Shown piece after piece: positions 5,128-11,267 of a DNA stretch of 13,424 nt; position 1 is the stretch's first letter; every line of letters begins with the position of its first letter. Position numbers and translations under genes: made by a program. Source of the DNA: Rheinheimera sp. (lineage in GTDB: Bacteria > Pseudomonadota > Gammaproteobacteria > Enterobacterales > Alteromonadaceae); assembly GCF_020217005.1 (NCBI RefSeq), contig NZ_JAIWOI010000276.1:1-13424 (forward strand), read 5' to 3'. Under the pieces are notes generated by a model. That model did not search any database and was not told where the DNA came from. It saw only the letters and a program-made list of their open reading frames with translations.

Positions 5128-6936
5128 TTATGCCGCGCAACTGTCCCAGCTGGGTTCCGGTGCGTAGCTGTTAAAGTAATCGGTGATTTTTTCGGTGATG
5201 TATTCCCCGGCGGCGTTGATGTAAGCGACAAAGCCCGATTTTTTGCTGGTGAATTCTGCTAATTCGTTGGCGGCCCGTTCAAAGCGGTTCCAGAAATGCT
5301 CGTTGCGCTCCGGCTGGTTTAGTTCGGACTTACAGTTATTCTCACGGGTCCGAGCTGCGCGGTTTGCACCTTGCAAAGAGCAAAAGCGGCTCAGGCTGCC
5401 TTTCAGGTTGCCCAAACTAATCCAGTTGCGGCGGGTAATCATGTAGTTGTGTGCTCCGGCGATAATGCCCACGATTTTCTCCCGCACCGTCCCGCTGGCT
5501 GTTTCCTTGACGTGTTTAATTGTGTTAACCGGATAACTGCTGCGCGGTGCGTTTAGGCCGCCCATGAGCTGCACAAACTTACAGAACTGGCCCTTGTCTG
5601 CCGCTTCGCGTATGGCTTCTGTTTTTTCACAGGTTAAAGGTTCACGGATGCGCCGTAGTTCGCGCCAAACTGTGACTGGTGGGCTGCCGATAAACTGGAA
5701 TTGACGGATACCCCAGCGGCTGGCCCATGCCCTGCACTTTTGGCTAACGTCTGCTATAGGTTCGCCAGTTTCGTTGTCCAGCTCCGTTTCTACATGGCTG
5801 GCGTTAATGCTTTTGCTGATGTATTTCGCTATATAGGCCACAGCGCAGCCCTTGGCAGGGTCTATTTCTTCCACAGTAAAGCGGTGCTGCTCAGCACCTT
5901 TTTCGTCGCGGTCATGCTGTAGTGCGTAGTGCTTTAGCAACCGGATCACCGACTCTTTAAAATCGGGCAACACAAACAGCAACATATGCCAGTGTGGGGT
6001 CTCGTCGTTGTGTGGCTCTACTACCCGAAGGCCAGATATTTTTATGTCCGATTCGCTTAATTCAGCGCGAACCTTTGCCCACTGCTTAGACAGGTAACGC
6101 TGAGTGTCGCGTGGGTCTGAGCCATTCCACTTTTTACCGCTGTTGTAGTGGTAAGCGCCTGGCGCGGTGATGGTCACGAAAATAGCTGTATGCCCTGCCG
6201 CTTCTGCCGCTTCTTTCATGCCCCGAATGCGGGCCATCATTTCAAGACGGCGAATTTCAGGGTTTGCGGTGCTGCCTGCTGCGGCTTCGCTCAGGCTGAT
6301 AATGTCTAAATCATCAAAACCGTTTGCGGTCTCGCTTTCGGCTGCAATGAAATTGTTTTCAAGGAATTCTGCGGCGTCTTTTTGCTGCTTTACCCACTCA
6401 GACAGGCATTCTTTGCTGATATAGCTTTCAGCGCCACGGCCTACCATGCCCAAGGCGATAGCCATGTATTCCCGCGCTCTGGCCGCTGTTTTTTTGGCTT
6501 GGCGCTGCCACCATTTTTCATTGTCTAAATGGGCTACGCACTGGCTAATTTGCGCTGGCGTCATCTTTTTGCGGTCTGCACCTGGCGGCACAAAACCAAA
6601 GCGCTTGGCATAGGCGGCTAAGTGCTTATAGCGCGGTATTAATTCGTCAATGGTGATGTGACTGCCACGGCTTGAGGTGTAGCGCCAGCGGAAGCACTCA
6701 GAGGCCCAGCTTGTTGCTGTTGTATCTGTGCTTATCGCCGTTAAAGGCATTTTGATGCGCTTCAGCTTACCCATAATCAGACGTAGCCACACGTTAGCGG
6801 CTACATCGTCTTTTTGGTATTTGCTGGTATACGTGCTGATTAGGGTTCTTTCGTAGCGGGCTGGCAGACAATCCACCAGCTCATTAGACCAACGCCAATC
6901 ACTTAGGGCTGAAACGGGGTAAGCACTCAGAGGCAT
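5128..6936 (-). CDS. HUH rolling-circle replication initiator, phage gpA superfamily (PM2 P12-like)
   Basis: This is a site-specific nickase that would start rolling-circle replication of the phage genome. Counting from a GTG at 6942, the motifs are motif I FVTITAPG (255-262), the HUH metal site PHWHM (His317, His319), and motif III AYIAKYISKS with two tyrosines four apart (Tyr370, Tyr374). That two-tyrosine arrangement marks the phiX174/P2 A superfamily, to which PM2 P12 (about 630 residues) also belongs. I prefer the start at ATG 6936 (602 residues; subtract two), because GAGG lies seven bases upstream of it and only two bases before the GTG. The first ~250 residues are helical and charged with no recognised domain. 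The region after about 400 is also unassigned. Initiators of this group often nick within their own gene, so the origin may lie here. It follows four coupled small genes. Confidence 0.9.
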   Translation of the reverse strand: MPLSAYPVSALSDWRWSNELVDCLPARYERTLISTYTSKYQKDDVAANVWLRLIMGKLKRIKMPLTAISTDTTATSWASECFRWRYTSSRGSHITIDELIPRYKHLAAYAKRFGFVPPGADRKKMTPAQISQCVAHLDNEKWWQRQAKKTAARAREYMAIALGMVGRGAESYISKECLSEWVKQQKDAAEFLENNFIAAESETANGFDDLDIISLSEAAAGSTANPEIRRLEMMARIRGMKEAAEAAGHTAIFVTITAPGAYHYNSGKKWNGSDPRDTQRYLSKQWAKVRAELSESDIKISGLRVVEPHNDETPHWHMLLFVLPDFKESVIRLLKHYALQHDRDEKGAEQHRFTVEEIDPAKGCAVAYIAKYISKSINASHVETELDNETGEPIADVSQKCRAWASRWGIRQFQFIGSPPVTVWRELRRIREPLTCEKTEAIREAADKGQFCKFVQLMGGLNAPRSSYPVNTIKHVKETASGTVREKIVGIIAGAHNYMITRRNWISLGNLKGSLSRFCSLQGANRAARTRENNCKSELNQPERNEHFWNRFERAANELAEFTSKKSGFVAYINAAGEYITEKITDYFNSYAPEPSWDSCAA

Positions 6937-6938
6937 GT

Positions 6939-7229
6939 TCACGCCTCTAGGCGTTCAATAAGGTGCAGTTGCTCAGGTGACAGGCACAGGGTTATAGGTT
7001 CATTTTTGAATACGCCTATATCCGCTGTGCCTTCTTCGTCTGCCCATTGGAATTGAAATGCAACCTCTGGCGCGGCCCTGTCGGGTCGAAGTTGCAGTAC
7101 AAGGCCAATTCTTTCCTGTACGCTTGATGACATATAACCCGTTGGCGCAATCACATTTAAGCCGATCAGGTCTTTTTTCAATATGGCTGCGGCCCGTCCT
7201 GCTGAAACTCTGTAGTTGGTGAATTTCAT
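6939..7229 (-). CDS. Small early phage protein upstream of Rep
   Basis: This 96-residue soluble protein has ATG 7229 with GGAGG seven bases upstream and an ATGA overlap with the gene before it. Its stop is 3 bases before the preferred rep start. The first part is basic (NYRVSAGRAAAILKKDLIG) and could be a small helical DNA-contacting segment. The remainder alternates hydrophobic and polar residues (IGLVLQLRPD, VAFQFQWADEE), which suggests beta strands, ending in a helix (PEQLHLIERLEA). Tight linkage to rep suggests a replication accessory or single-strand-binding role, but there is no recognised family or catalytic motif. Confidence 0.75.
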   Translation of the reverse strand: MKFTNYRVSAGRAAAILKKDLIGLNVIAPTGYMSSSVQERIGLVLQLRPDRAAPEVAFQFQWADEEGTADIGVFKNEPITLCLSPEQLHLIERLEA

Positions 7230-7456
7230 GCTGTAGCCTCCAGACCTGCAAACTTTGTAAATTGAACGTCTGAAAGTCTTTTTAATGGCTTGCTTCCAGT
7301 GTCAAAGTTGTCAAGCAACACTAAGCCCTGATAGTGATGTATCACCGCGCATCTAAACCAATTAACGCCGCCGCGCTCTCTGTACATTGCATGCATTCCA
7401 GCCGCTGGAATGTAGCCAGTGACCGCCTCTAATTGCTCTGCTCTGGCTGGTCTCAT
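7226..7456 (-). CDS. Small early phage protein, unknown function
   Basis: This is a 76-residue protein with ATG 7456, GGAGG eight bases upstream and ATGA overlaps at both ends (7453-7456 and 7226-7229). Its sequence runs MRPARAEQLEAVTGYI, then a Trp/Phe/His-containing centre (GGVNWFRCAVIHHYQG, LVLLDNF) and a basic C-terminal part (SKPLKRLSDVQFTKF). The centre looks like a small beta-sheet. No membrane span and no metal-binding pattern are obvious. Its place between the promoter and rep marks it as an early gene, perhaps acting on replication or host takeover, but the sequence gives no family. Confidence 0.7.
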   Translation of the reverse strand: MRPARAEQLEAVTGYIPAAGMHAMYRERGGVNWFRCAVIHHYQGLVLLDNFDTGSKPLKRLSDVQFTKFAGLEATA

Positions 7457-7698
7457 GCTGGCAGCCTCCGCCCTTTGGCTGCCCTTTTCATTCGTTCAAC
7501 CCTTTCATTGCCTAGCCTTTCTGCCACGGCTATTTGTTTTTTGTTCCAACTGTGCCATAGCGGCACTAATGGGGCTGTCATTGCGTGTATTAGTCTCTCA
7601 ATTTGTATTGGGTCTACATTGAATTTAATTGCAACCCTTACATCAATCATCAGCATGTACTGAGCATGCAAAAGCGCTCTGCAAATTCCGTCTCTCAT
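7453..7698 (-). CDS. Small basic early phage protein, unknown function
   Basis: This is an 81-residue protein with ATG 7698 following a GGGGGGG run, and ATGA overlaps at both ends. It is predicted helical: residues 1-22 (MRDGICRALLHAQYMLMID) are hydrophobic to amphipathic. A middle part mentions VDPIQIERLIHAMTAPLVPL, and the C-terminus is strongly basic (GNERVERMKRAAKGRRLPA). The basic tail would suit nucleic-acid binding. It belongs to the four-gene coupled early cluster. I do not recognise it. Confidence 0.7.
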   Translation of the reverse strand: MRDGICRALLHAQYMLMIDVRVAIKFNVDPIQIERLIHAMTAPLVPLWHSWNKKQIAVAERLGNERVERMKRAAKGRRLPA

Positions 7699-7994
7699 AA
7701 AGACCCCCCCGCCAGCGCTGCTAATTTGCTACCTGGCAACGGATCAGCATTTTTGCTTTGGCTGCCTTTCAGCCGGGCTTTGATTTGGTCGAGGTATTTG
7801 CCGTTCAGCTCGCACTGTGCGATTTGCTCGGGGCTGCGGCTGATGGTGACTGACTGTTTTATGTAATTCATTGCAGACTTGATGCTGGCTTGTGCTAGTG
7901 GGTCTTTGGTGGCTTGTGCCAGCAATAGCTTATAGCCGTTGTATGCTGGCTTCAGACTCTGTTCAGGTCTGGGCACTACTGTATGTTTATCCAT
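7695..7994 (-). CDS. First gene of the early operon, unknown function
   Basis: This 99-residue, mostly helical, basic protein has ATG 7994 with GGAG eight bases upstream. Sequence landmarks are SLKPAYNGYKLLLAQATKDP near the N-terminus and ARLKGSQSKNADPLPGSKLA near the C-terminus. There is no membrane segment or known motif. It is the first gene downstream of the minus-strand early promoter, after a leader of roughly 140 bases that carries a strong hairpin. Its stop overlaps the next start (ATGA). First-position early genes of small phages are often regulators or host-takeover proteins, but this one gives no family match by eye. Confidence 0.7.
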   Translation of the reverse strand: MDKHTVVPRPEQSLKPAYNGYKLLLAQATKDPLAQASIKSAMNYIKQSVTISRSPEQIAQCELNGKYLDQIKARLKGSQSKNADPLPGSKLAALAGGSL

Positions 7995-8047
7995 GTGTTC
8001 GGCTCCGCATTGTTTTGACCGCCCTACACACCGCCCCTACAGCGGTC

Positions 8048-8086
8048 GGGCTGGGTTAGCCAGTGAGGATTCCAGCTAACCCGCCC
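8048..8086. promoter_or_regulatory. Leader hairpin of the early operon
   Basis: Arms GGGTTAGC (8053-8060) and GCTAACCC (8075-8082) pair perfectly across a 14-base loop. The stem extends with GGGC (8048-8051) against GCCC (8083-8086), leaving one bulged T. It lies in the untranslated leader between the minus-strand promoter and the first early gene. No T-run follows on the minus strand, so it is not a standard terminator. It could be an RNA structure controlling translation or transcription, or part of a replication origin. Confidence 0.6.
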
Positions 8087-8140
8087 ATAGGGATTTGCTT
8101 TTCAGGCTTTGTTCTTGGGGAATAAACCGAAAGCACGCTG

Positions 8141-8169
8141 ATGATAGTCAATGAGCATATACACGTAAA
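8141..8169 (-). promoter_or_regulatory. Early promoter driving the leftward phage genes
   Basis: On the minus strand, TTTACG (8169-8164) and TATCAT (8146-8141) are separated by exactly 17 bases. The -10 box matches consensus in 5 of 6 positions and the -35 box in 4 of 6. The -35 lies inside the palindromic operator, so a bound repressor would block it. It would transcribe the four small early genes and rep. Confidence 0.65.
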
Positions 8170-8184
8170 TGCGCATTTACATGT
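8161..8184. promoter_or_regulatory. Palindromic operator between divergent promoters
   Basis: GTAAATGCGCATTTAC (8165-8180) is a perfect 16-base palindrome. With flanks ACAC and ATGT the symmetry extends to 24 bases with a single mismatched pair. It contains the -35 boxes of both divergent promoters and lies 62 bases upstream of the HTH repressor gene. It is the obvious binding site for a dimer of that repressor and would control both its own gene and the early operon. Confidence 0.75.
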
Positions 8185-8204
8185 TGTTGGCTGTTAGCTA
8201 TGCG
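8176..8204 (+). promoter_or_regulatory. Candidate promoter of the repressor gene
   Basis: TTTACA (8176-8181) is followed 17 bases later by TATGCG (8199-8204). The -35 box is good (5 of 6). The -10 box is poor beyond TAT, so the call is tentative. The -35 sits in the right half of the palindrome, giving the symmetric divergent arrangement expected for a self-regulated repressor. Confidence 0.4.
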
Positions 8205-8245
8205 CCTAAACTTCACAAGGAAAATGAGTTCTTGGGGGAACTAAA

Positions 8246-8554
8246 GTGAAAACAGTCGAATATATAGATGCGCTGATAGCAGCGTATTTACTGGAGTCTG
8301 ATTATCAACTTGCAAAGAAACTTGGTGAAAGTAGAGCCAGAATCAGCCAGTACAGAACTGGTCGCAACATTATGGATGATGACTTTGCTATCAAAACAGC
8401 TTACATGCTTGACCTAAACCCTTTAGCGGTGCTGGCTGACGCTCACATTGAGCGCGAAATGAAGCGTGGCAATAATTCGATGGTAATTTTTTGGGAAGAG
8501 GTTAAAAAGTCCGGCAAGATGGACGTCAAAGTCCTGTCTAAAATGGTGGCCTAA
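8246..8554 (+). CDS. HTH repressor/regulator of the prophage
   Basis: This is a 102-residue protein with a GTG start at 8246 and a strong GGGGGA Shine-Dalgarno sequence six to seven bases upstream. Residues about 18-60 carry a helix-turn-helix: SDYQLAKKLGESRARISQYR is followed by an extended Asp-rich helix and LDLNPLAVLADA. The overall length and the N-terminal MKTVEYIDAL lead-in resemble the small DUF3693-like/Cro-type regulators of filamentous and other small marine phages. That is a recollection of the family style and not a search result. It is the only phage gene on the plus strand and faces a palindromic operator covering both divergent promoters, so it most likely represses the early operon and itself, holding the element as a prophage. 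A hairpin follows the gene. Confidence 0.85.
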   Translation: MKTVEYIDALIAAYLLESDYQLAKKLGESRARISQYRTGRNIMDDDFAIKTAYMLDLNPLAVLADAHIEREMKRGNNSMVIFWEEVKKSGKMDVKVLSKMVA

Positions 8555-8566
8555 CACCTAAATTCT

Positions 8567-8603
8567 GCGGCGGATTTCCTTATCATTTTGATAAATTCGC
8601 CGC
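8567..8603 (+). terminator. Hairpin after the repressor gene, possible terminator
   Basis: GCGGCGGAT (8567-8575) pairs with ATTCGCCGC (8595-8603) with one G-T wobble. Inside it TTATCA (8580-8585) pairs with TGATAA (8589-8594) around a 3-base loop, with a TTCC bulge. It starts 12 bases after the repressor stop. No clean T-run follows on the plus strand, so termination may be weak or Rho-aided. It may also be a structural part of the attachment region. Confidence 0.5.
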
Positions 8604-8651
8604 GTTCCTCCCCTTCTAAGTATCTGATTTAAAACGGTCTTTACATTCAGC

Positions 8652-8679
8652 GCTAAAAATAATGATTATTATGTTAAAT
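8652..8679 (+). other. dif-like XerC/XerD recombination site, putative right prophage junction
   Basis: TTATGTTAAAT (8669-8679) is identical to the XerD arm of E. coli dif. The six central bases TGATTA match TGTATA in 4 of 6. The adjoining XerC arm GCTAAAAATAA (8652-8662) matches GGTGCGCATAA in 6 of 11, with the four inner bases ATAA intact. The total is 21 of 28. The site lies exactly between the last phage gene and the end of host nhaP2. A perfect host-side XerD arm with a degenerate phage-side XerC arm is what a hybrid junction would look like. Confidence 0.65.
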
Positions 8680-8744
8680 TGAATATTGTTATTGGGTTAT
8701 CAACTTAACCCGCTACCGTAATCCAGATGTTCCAACAGTATTAA

Positions 8745-8787
8745 AAGCCTTATGCCTGATTTAATTCATTTATCCGGCATAAGGCTT
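8745..8787 (-). terminator. Terminator of nhaP2
   Basis: AAGCCTTATGCC (8745-8756) and GGCATAAGGCTT (8776-8787) form a perfect 12-base stem. On the minus strand the stem ends in TTTTAATAC, a short T-run. It lies 11 bases after the nhaP2 stop and closes the host transcription unit before the phage border. Confidence 0.75.
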
Positions 8788-8798
8788 ACTTCTATAGA

Positions 8799-10520
8799 TT
8801 AAGCCGACTTAATACCCACCTGCAGTATCTGGTCGTGGTCGTCTATTTGACGCACTGTCAGTACTAACTGGTCCAATTGCACCTGGTCGCCAACCACCAC
8901 ACGTCTGTGGAATTTTTCGGTGATGTATTCGGACAAACTCTGGCTTGGATCCTGGTCTTCAGCAAATTGAATGCTGTAGAAGCCATCCAGTTCGTTTAAG
9001 GTGATTTCGCCGTTTAATACGAAGTCACCGAAGAAATCCAGTTTATCCAGCGAGGTTTGCTCTGCGCTTGTGGACACTTTGTCACTGACAGCTTTTACAT
9101 CTTTGGCTTTACTCAATACCAACAGCATATCGTTCAGTTGAAAGCTTGGGCTTTGCTCGGCTTTGATCCATTCGCCTTTACGCAGCACACCCAAATAGCT
9201 GACATCCGGTGACATATTCAGTTGCTGCCAGTCACTGTCGACAATAGGTGAACCTTTGCCGACTTTAAACGAAAGTACCTGTAGCAAATCATTACTGGCT
9301 ACGCTGTCGAGTGTCATGGAGTGATCCGGGCCTGGCTCTGGTGGCACTTCGAGCTTCAGCCAGCGCGCTACTGGCGCTATAGACCAGCCCTGAATAAGCA
9401 AAGATACGATCACTACGAAAAACGCCACATTAAAGTACAAATCTTTATTCGGTACACCTGCTAACCATGGGAATAACGCCAGAATAATAGGCACAGCACC
9501 ACGTAAGCCAACCCAACTGATAAACACCTGATCTTTCTTAGGAAAATGAAAAGGTACCAAGCTTAAAAACACCGCTATTGGCCGGGCTATAAAGATCATC
9601 ACTAATGCCAGTATCAGCGCAGGAATTGCATATTCCATCAGCTTACTTGGCGTAACCAGCAAACCTAGCATCAAAAACATAATAATTTGACTAAGCCAGG
9701 CTAAACCGTCATGCATTCTCAGGATTTGTTGAATTTGCGGTAAACGGGCGTTGCCTATTAAAAAGCCCATCAAATACACAGCCAGAAAACCACTGCCGCC
9801 AAATTGGTTGGTTAAACCGTAAATCAGCAGTGCGTAAGATACGGCCAATAAAGGGAAAAAGGCTGCGCTTAATGGCAGTTTGCGGCAAAGTAAAACAAAG
9901 AAGCGCCCTGCTCCATAGCCTACTGCTGCGCCCACAATGGCTTGCTGAAAAAATACCGTCGACAAAGACCAATTCAATTCACTTTGACCGGCCAAAACCC
10001 CAACCAGAGTAAAGGTTAACATCACCGCCATAGGGTCGTTACTACCCGACTCTATTTCCAGTGTGGACGCTACCCGTTCTTTAATATTTAAGCCGGCAGA
10101 CTGGAAGATTGAAAATACAGCAGCGGCATCTGTTGAGCTTAATATCGCCCCTAACAGCAAGCCTTCTAATAAGGTCAAATTAAACAGATAAGAGGCTGCG
10201 ACACCTAAAATGCCGCAGGTCAGTACTACGCCCAACGTGGCCAATACAGCTGAAGGCGCCAGCACCACCCGAACACGATCCGGATGTGTGCGCATACCAC
10301 CATCAAACAGAATAATCACAAGGGCAATAGAGCCAATCAGCAGAGCAACATCAGGATTGCCAAACTTGATGCCCAGCAAACCGTCTTCACCGGCCAGCAT
10401 GCCAATGACAAGGAAAATTAATAATAAAGGCGCACCTAAGCGCGCCGAGATCAGAGTCGCAACTATACTGGAGAAAAACAGAGCCCCTGCAACCAGGATT
10501 GTTAAATTCACTGCATCCAA
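8799..10520 (-). CDS. nhaP2: K+/H+ antiporter NhaP2/CvrA
   Basis: This inner-membrane cation/proton antiporter has 573 residues; the E. coli homologue is about 578. About 12 membrane segments occupy residues 5-395. Signature ion-binding motifs are SSTDAAAVF (128-136, with Asp131) and ESGSNDPMAV (157-166, with Asn161-Asp162), typical of the CPA1 NhaP group. A cytoplasmic TrkA-C/RCK-C-like domain follows (about 405-480), and a CorC/HlyC-type C-terminal domain (about 490-573) completes the CvrA architecture. This family exports K+ (or Na+) and supports growth under osmotic or alkaline stress. The start is TTG 10520 with AAGGAG seven bases upstream; no better ATG is nearby. It lies 18 bases after pyrF, so the two are probably co-transcribed, and it is the last host gene before the prophage. 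Confidence 0.9.
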   Translation of the reverse strand: MDAVNLTILVAGALFFSSIVATLISARLGAPLLLIFLVIGMLAGEDGLLGIKFGNPDVALLIGSIALVIILFDGGMRTHPDRVRVVLAPSAVLATLGVVLTCGILGVAASYLFNLTLLEGLLLGAILSSTDAAAVFSIFQSAGLNIKERVASTLEIESGSNDPMAVMLTFTLVGVLAGQSELNWSLSTVFFQQAIVGAAVGYGAGRFFVLLCRKLPLSAAFFPLLAVSYALLIYGLTNQFGGSGFLAVYLMGFLIGNARLPQIQQILRMHDGLAWLSQIIMFLMLGLLVTPSKLMEYAIPALILALVMIFIARPIAVFLSLVPFHFPKKDQVFISWVGLRGAVPIILALFPWLAGVPNKDLYFNVAFFVVIVSLLIQGWSIAPVARWLKLEVPPEPGPDHSMTLDSVASNDLLQVLSFKVGKGSPIVDSDWQQLNMSPDVSYLGVLRKGEWIKAEQSPSFQLNDMLLVLSKAKDVKAVSDKVSTSAEQTSLDKLDFFGDFVLNGEITLNELDGFYSIQFAEDQDPSQSLSEYITEKFHRRVVVGDQVQLDQLVLTVRQIDDHDQILQVGIKSA

Positions 10521-10538
10521 ATAAAAGCTCCTTTTTTC

Positions 10539-11246
10539 TTAATGCGCGGGGTAAATCTCCCGGTAAATTTGTTGTAAAGCAGATAATGGATCGGCGGCTT
10601 TGGTAATTGGGCGACCTATCACCATATAGTCTACACCAGCCTTTAACGCATCAGCTGGAGTCATCACTCGTTTTTGATCATCAGCTGTGGCAAAAGATGG
10701 ACGAATACCTGGCGTCACTAAGCAGAACTCTTTACCAAATTGCTGTTTTAATTCAACAGCTTCTTGTGCAGAACACACTACGCCATCCAAACCGGATTTT
10801 TCCACCAGACCCGCCAGTCTGAGTACCTGCTGGTGCGGCGTTAAATTAATACCCAACTCTACTAAATCACTTTGCTCCATGCTGGTCAACACAGTCACAG
10901 CAATCAGCAGTGGTTTCTCTTTACCAAAACTTTCTAAAGCTTCGCGGGCAGCAATCATCATACGACTGCCACCGGATGCATGTACATTCACCATCCACAC
11001 ACCTAAATCGGCAGCGGCTTTAACAGCCTTGGCCACTGTATTTGGAATATCGTGAAATTTCAGATCTAAAAACACATCAAACTTGCGCTGCTGCAGTTCT
11101 TTGACAAAGTCCGGGCCAAAGTGAGTAAACATTTCTTTGCCTACTTTTAACCGACATAAAGCCGGGTCGAGTTGGCTGACTAAATTTAATGCTACGGATT
11201 TTTGTTCAAAGTCTAAGGCGACCACTATAGGACTGGAGTTATTCAT
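10539..11246 (-). CDS. pyrF: Orotidine 5'-phosphate decarboxylase
   Basis: This enzyme carries out the last step of UMP synthesis, decarboxylating OMP in the cytoplasm. It has 235 residues, the usual length for bacterial PyrF. The substrate aspartate is in VVALDF (Asp11). The catalytic charge array is DLKFHD (Asp61, Lys63, Asp66) followed by [13 protein letters not shown] (33-40) supplies another active-site lysine. VTPGIRP and VIGRPIT near the C-terminus form the phosphate-gripping loop. All key residues are present and nothing suggests decay. It begins 21 bases after lapB, in the same lapA-lapB-pyrF order as in E. coli, where the genes also lie together. Confidence 0.97.
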   Translation of the reverse strand: MNNSSPIVVALDFEQKSVALNLVSQLDPALCRLKVGKEMFTHFGPDFVKELQQRKFDVFLDLKFHDIPNTVAKAVKAAADLGVWMVNVHASGGSRMMIAAREALESFGKEKPLLIAVTVLTSMEQSDLVELGINLTPHQQVLRLAGLVEKSGLDGVVCSAQEAVELKQQFGKEFCLVTPGIRPSFATADDQKRVMTPADALKAGVDYMVIGRPITKAADPLSALQQIYREIYPAH

Positions 11247-11267
11247 CAGGTTCTCTTCTATCTAAGA

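Larger units (their letters stand above)
1..8679. mobile_element. Corticovirus (PM2)-like prophage, right-hand part; left end outside window
   Basis: This block combines a PM2-P2-like putative double-jelly-roll capsid protein, a packaging ATPase, a HUH replication initiator of the phage gpA superfamily, at least six short single-span membrane proteins and an oppositely oriented HTH repressor. That set is characteristic of tailless, lipid-containing corticoviruses. Filamentous phages also have Rep, a P-loop ATPase and an HTH repressor, but not a large soluble jelly-roll capsid protein. Their Zot/pI ATPase normally carries a membrane segment, which this ATPase lacks. The right border is placed at the dif-like site, between the repressor gene and the host nhaP2 terminator. 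No integrase, transposase or tail gene is visible. PM2 is about 10 kb, so a few kilobases with spike and lysis genes probably remain to the left. The assignment rests on reading of motifs and remembered family features, not on a search. Confidence 0.85.

Noticed and set aside
8655..8675. A/T-rich near-palindrome AATAATGATTATT resembling a Fur box
   Set aside because: It lies between two gene ends (repressor and nhaP2 both terminate towards it), so it controls no nearby promoter. The dif alignment explains more bases and the position.
10687..11055. Plus-strand open frame inside pyrF
   Set aside because: It is antisense to the fully intact pyrF gene; the frame is open only because of codon use on the other strand.
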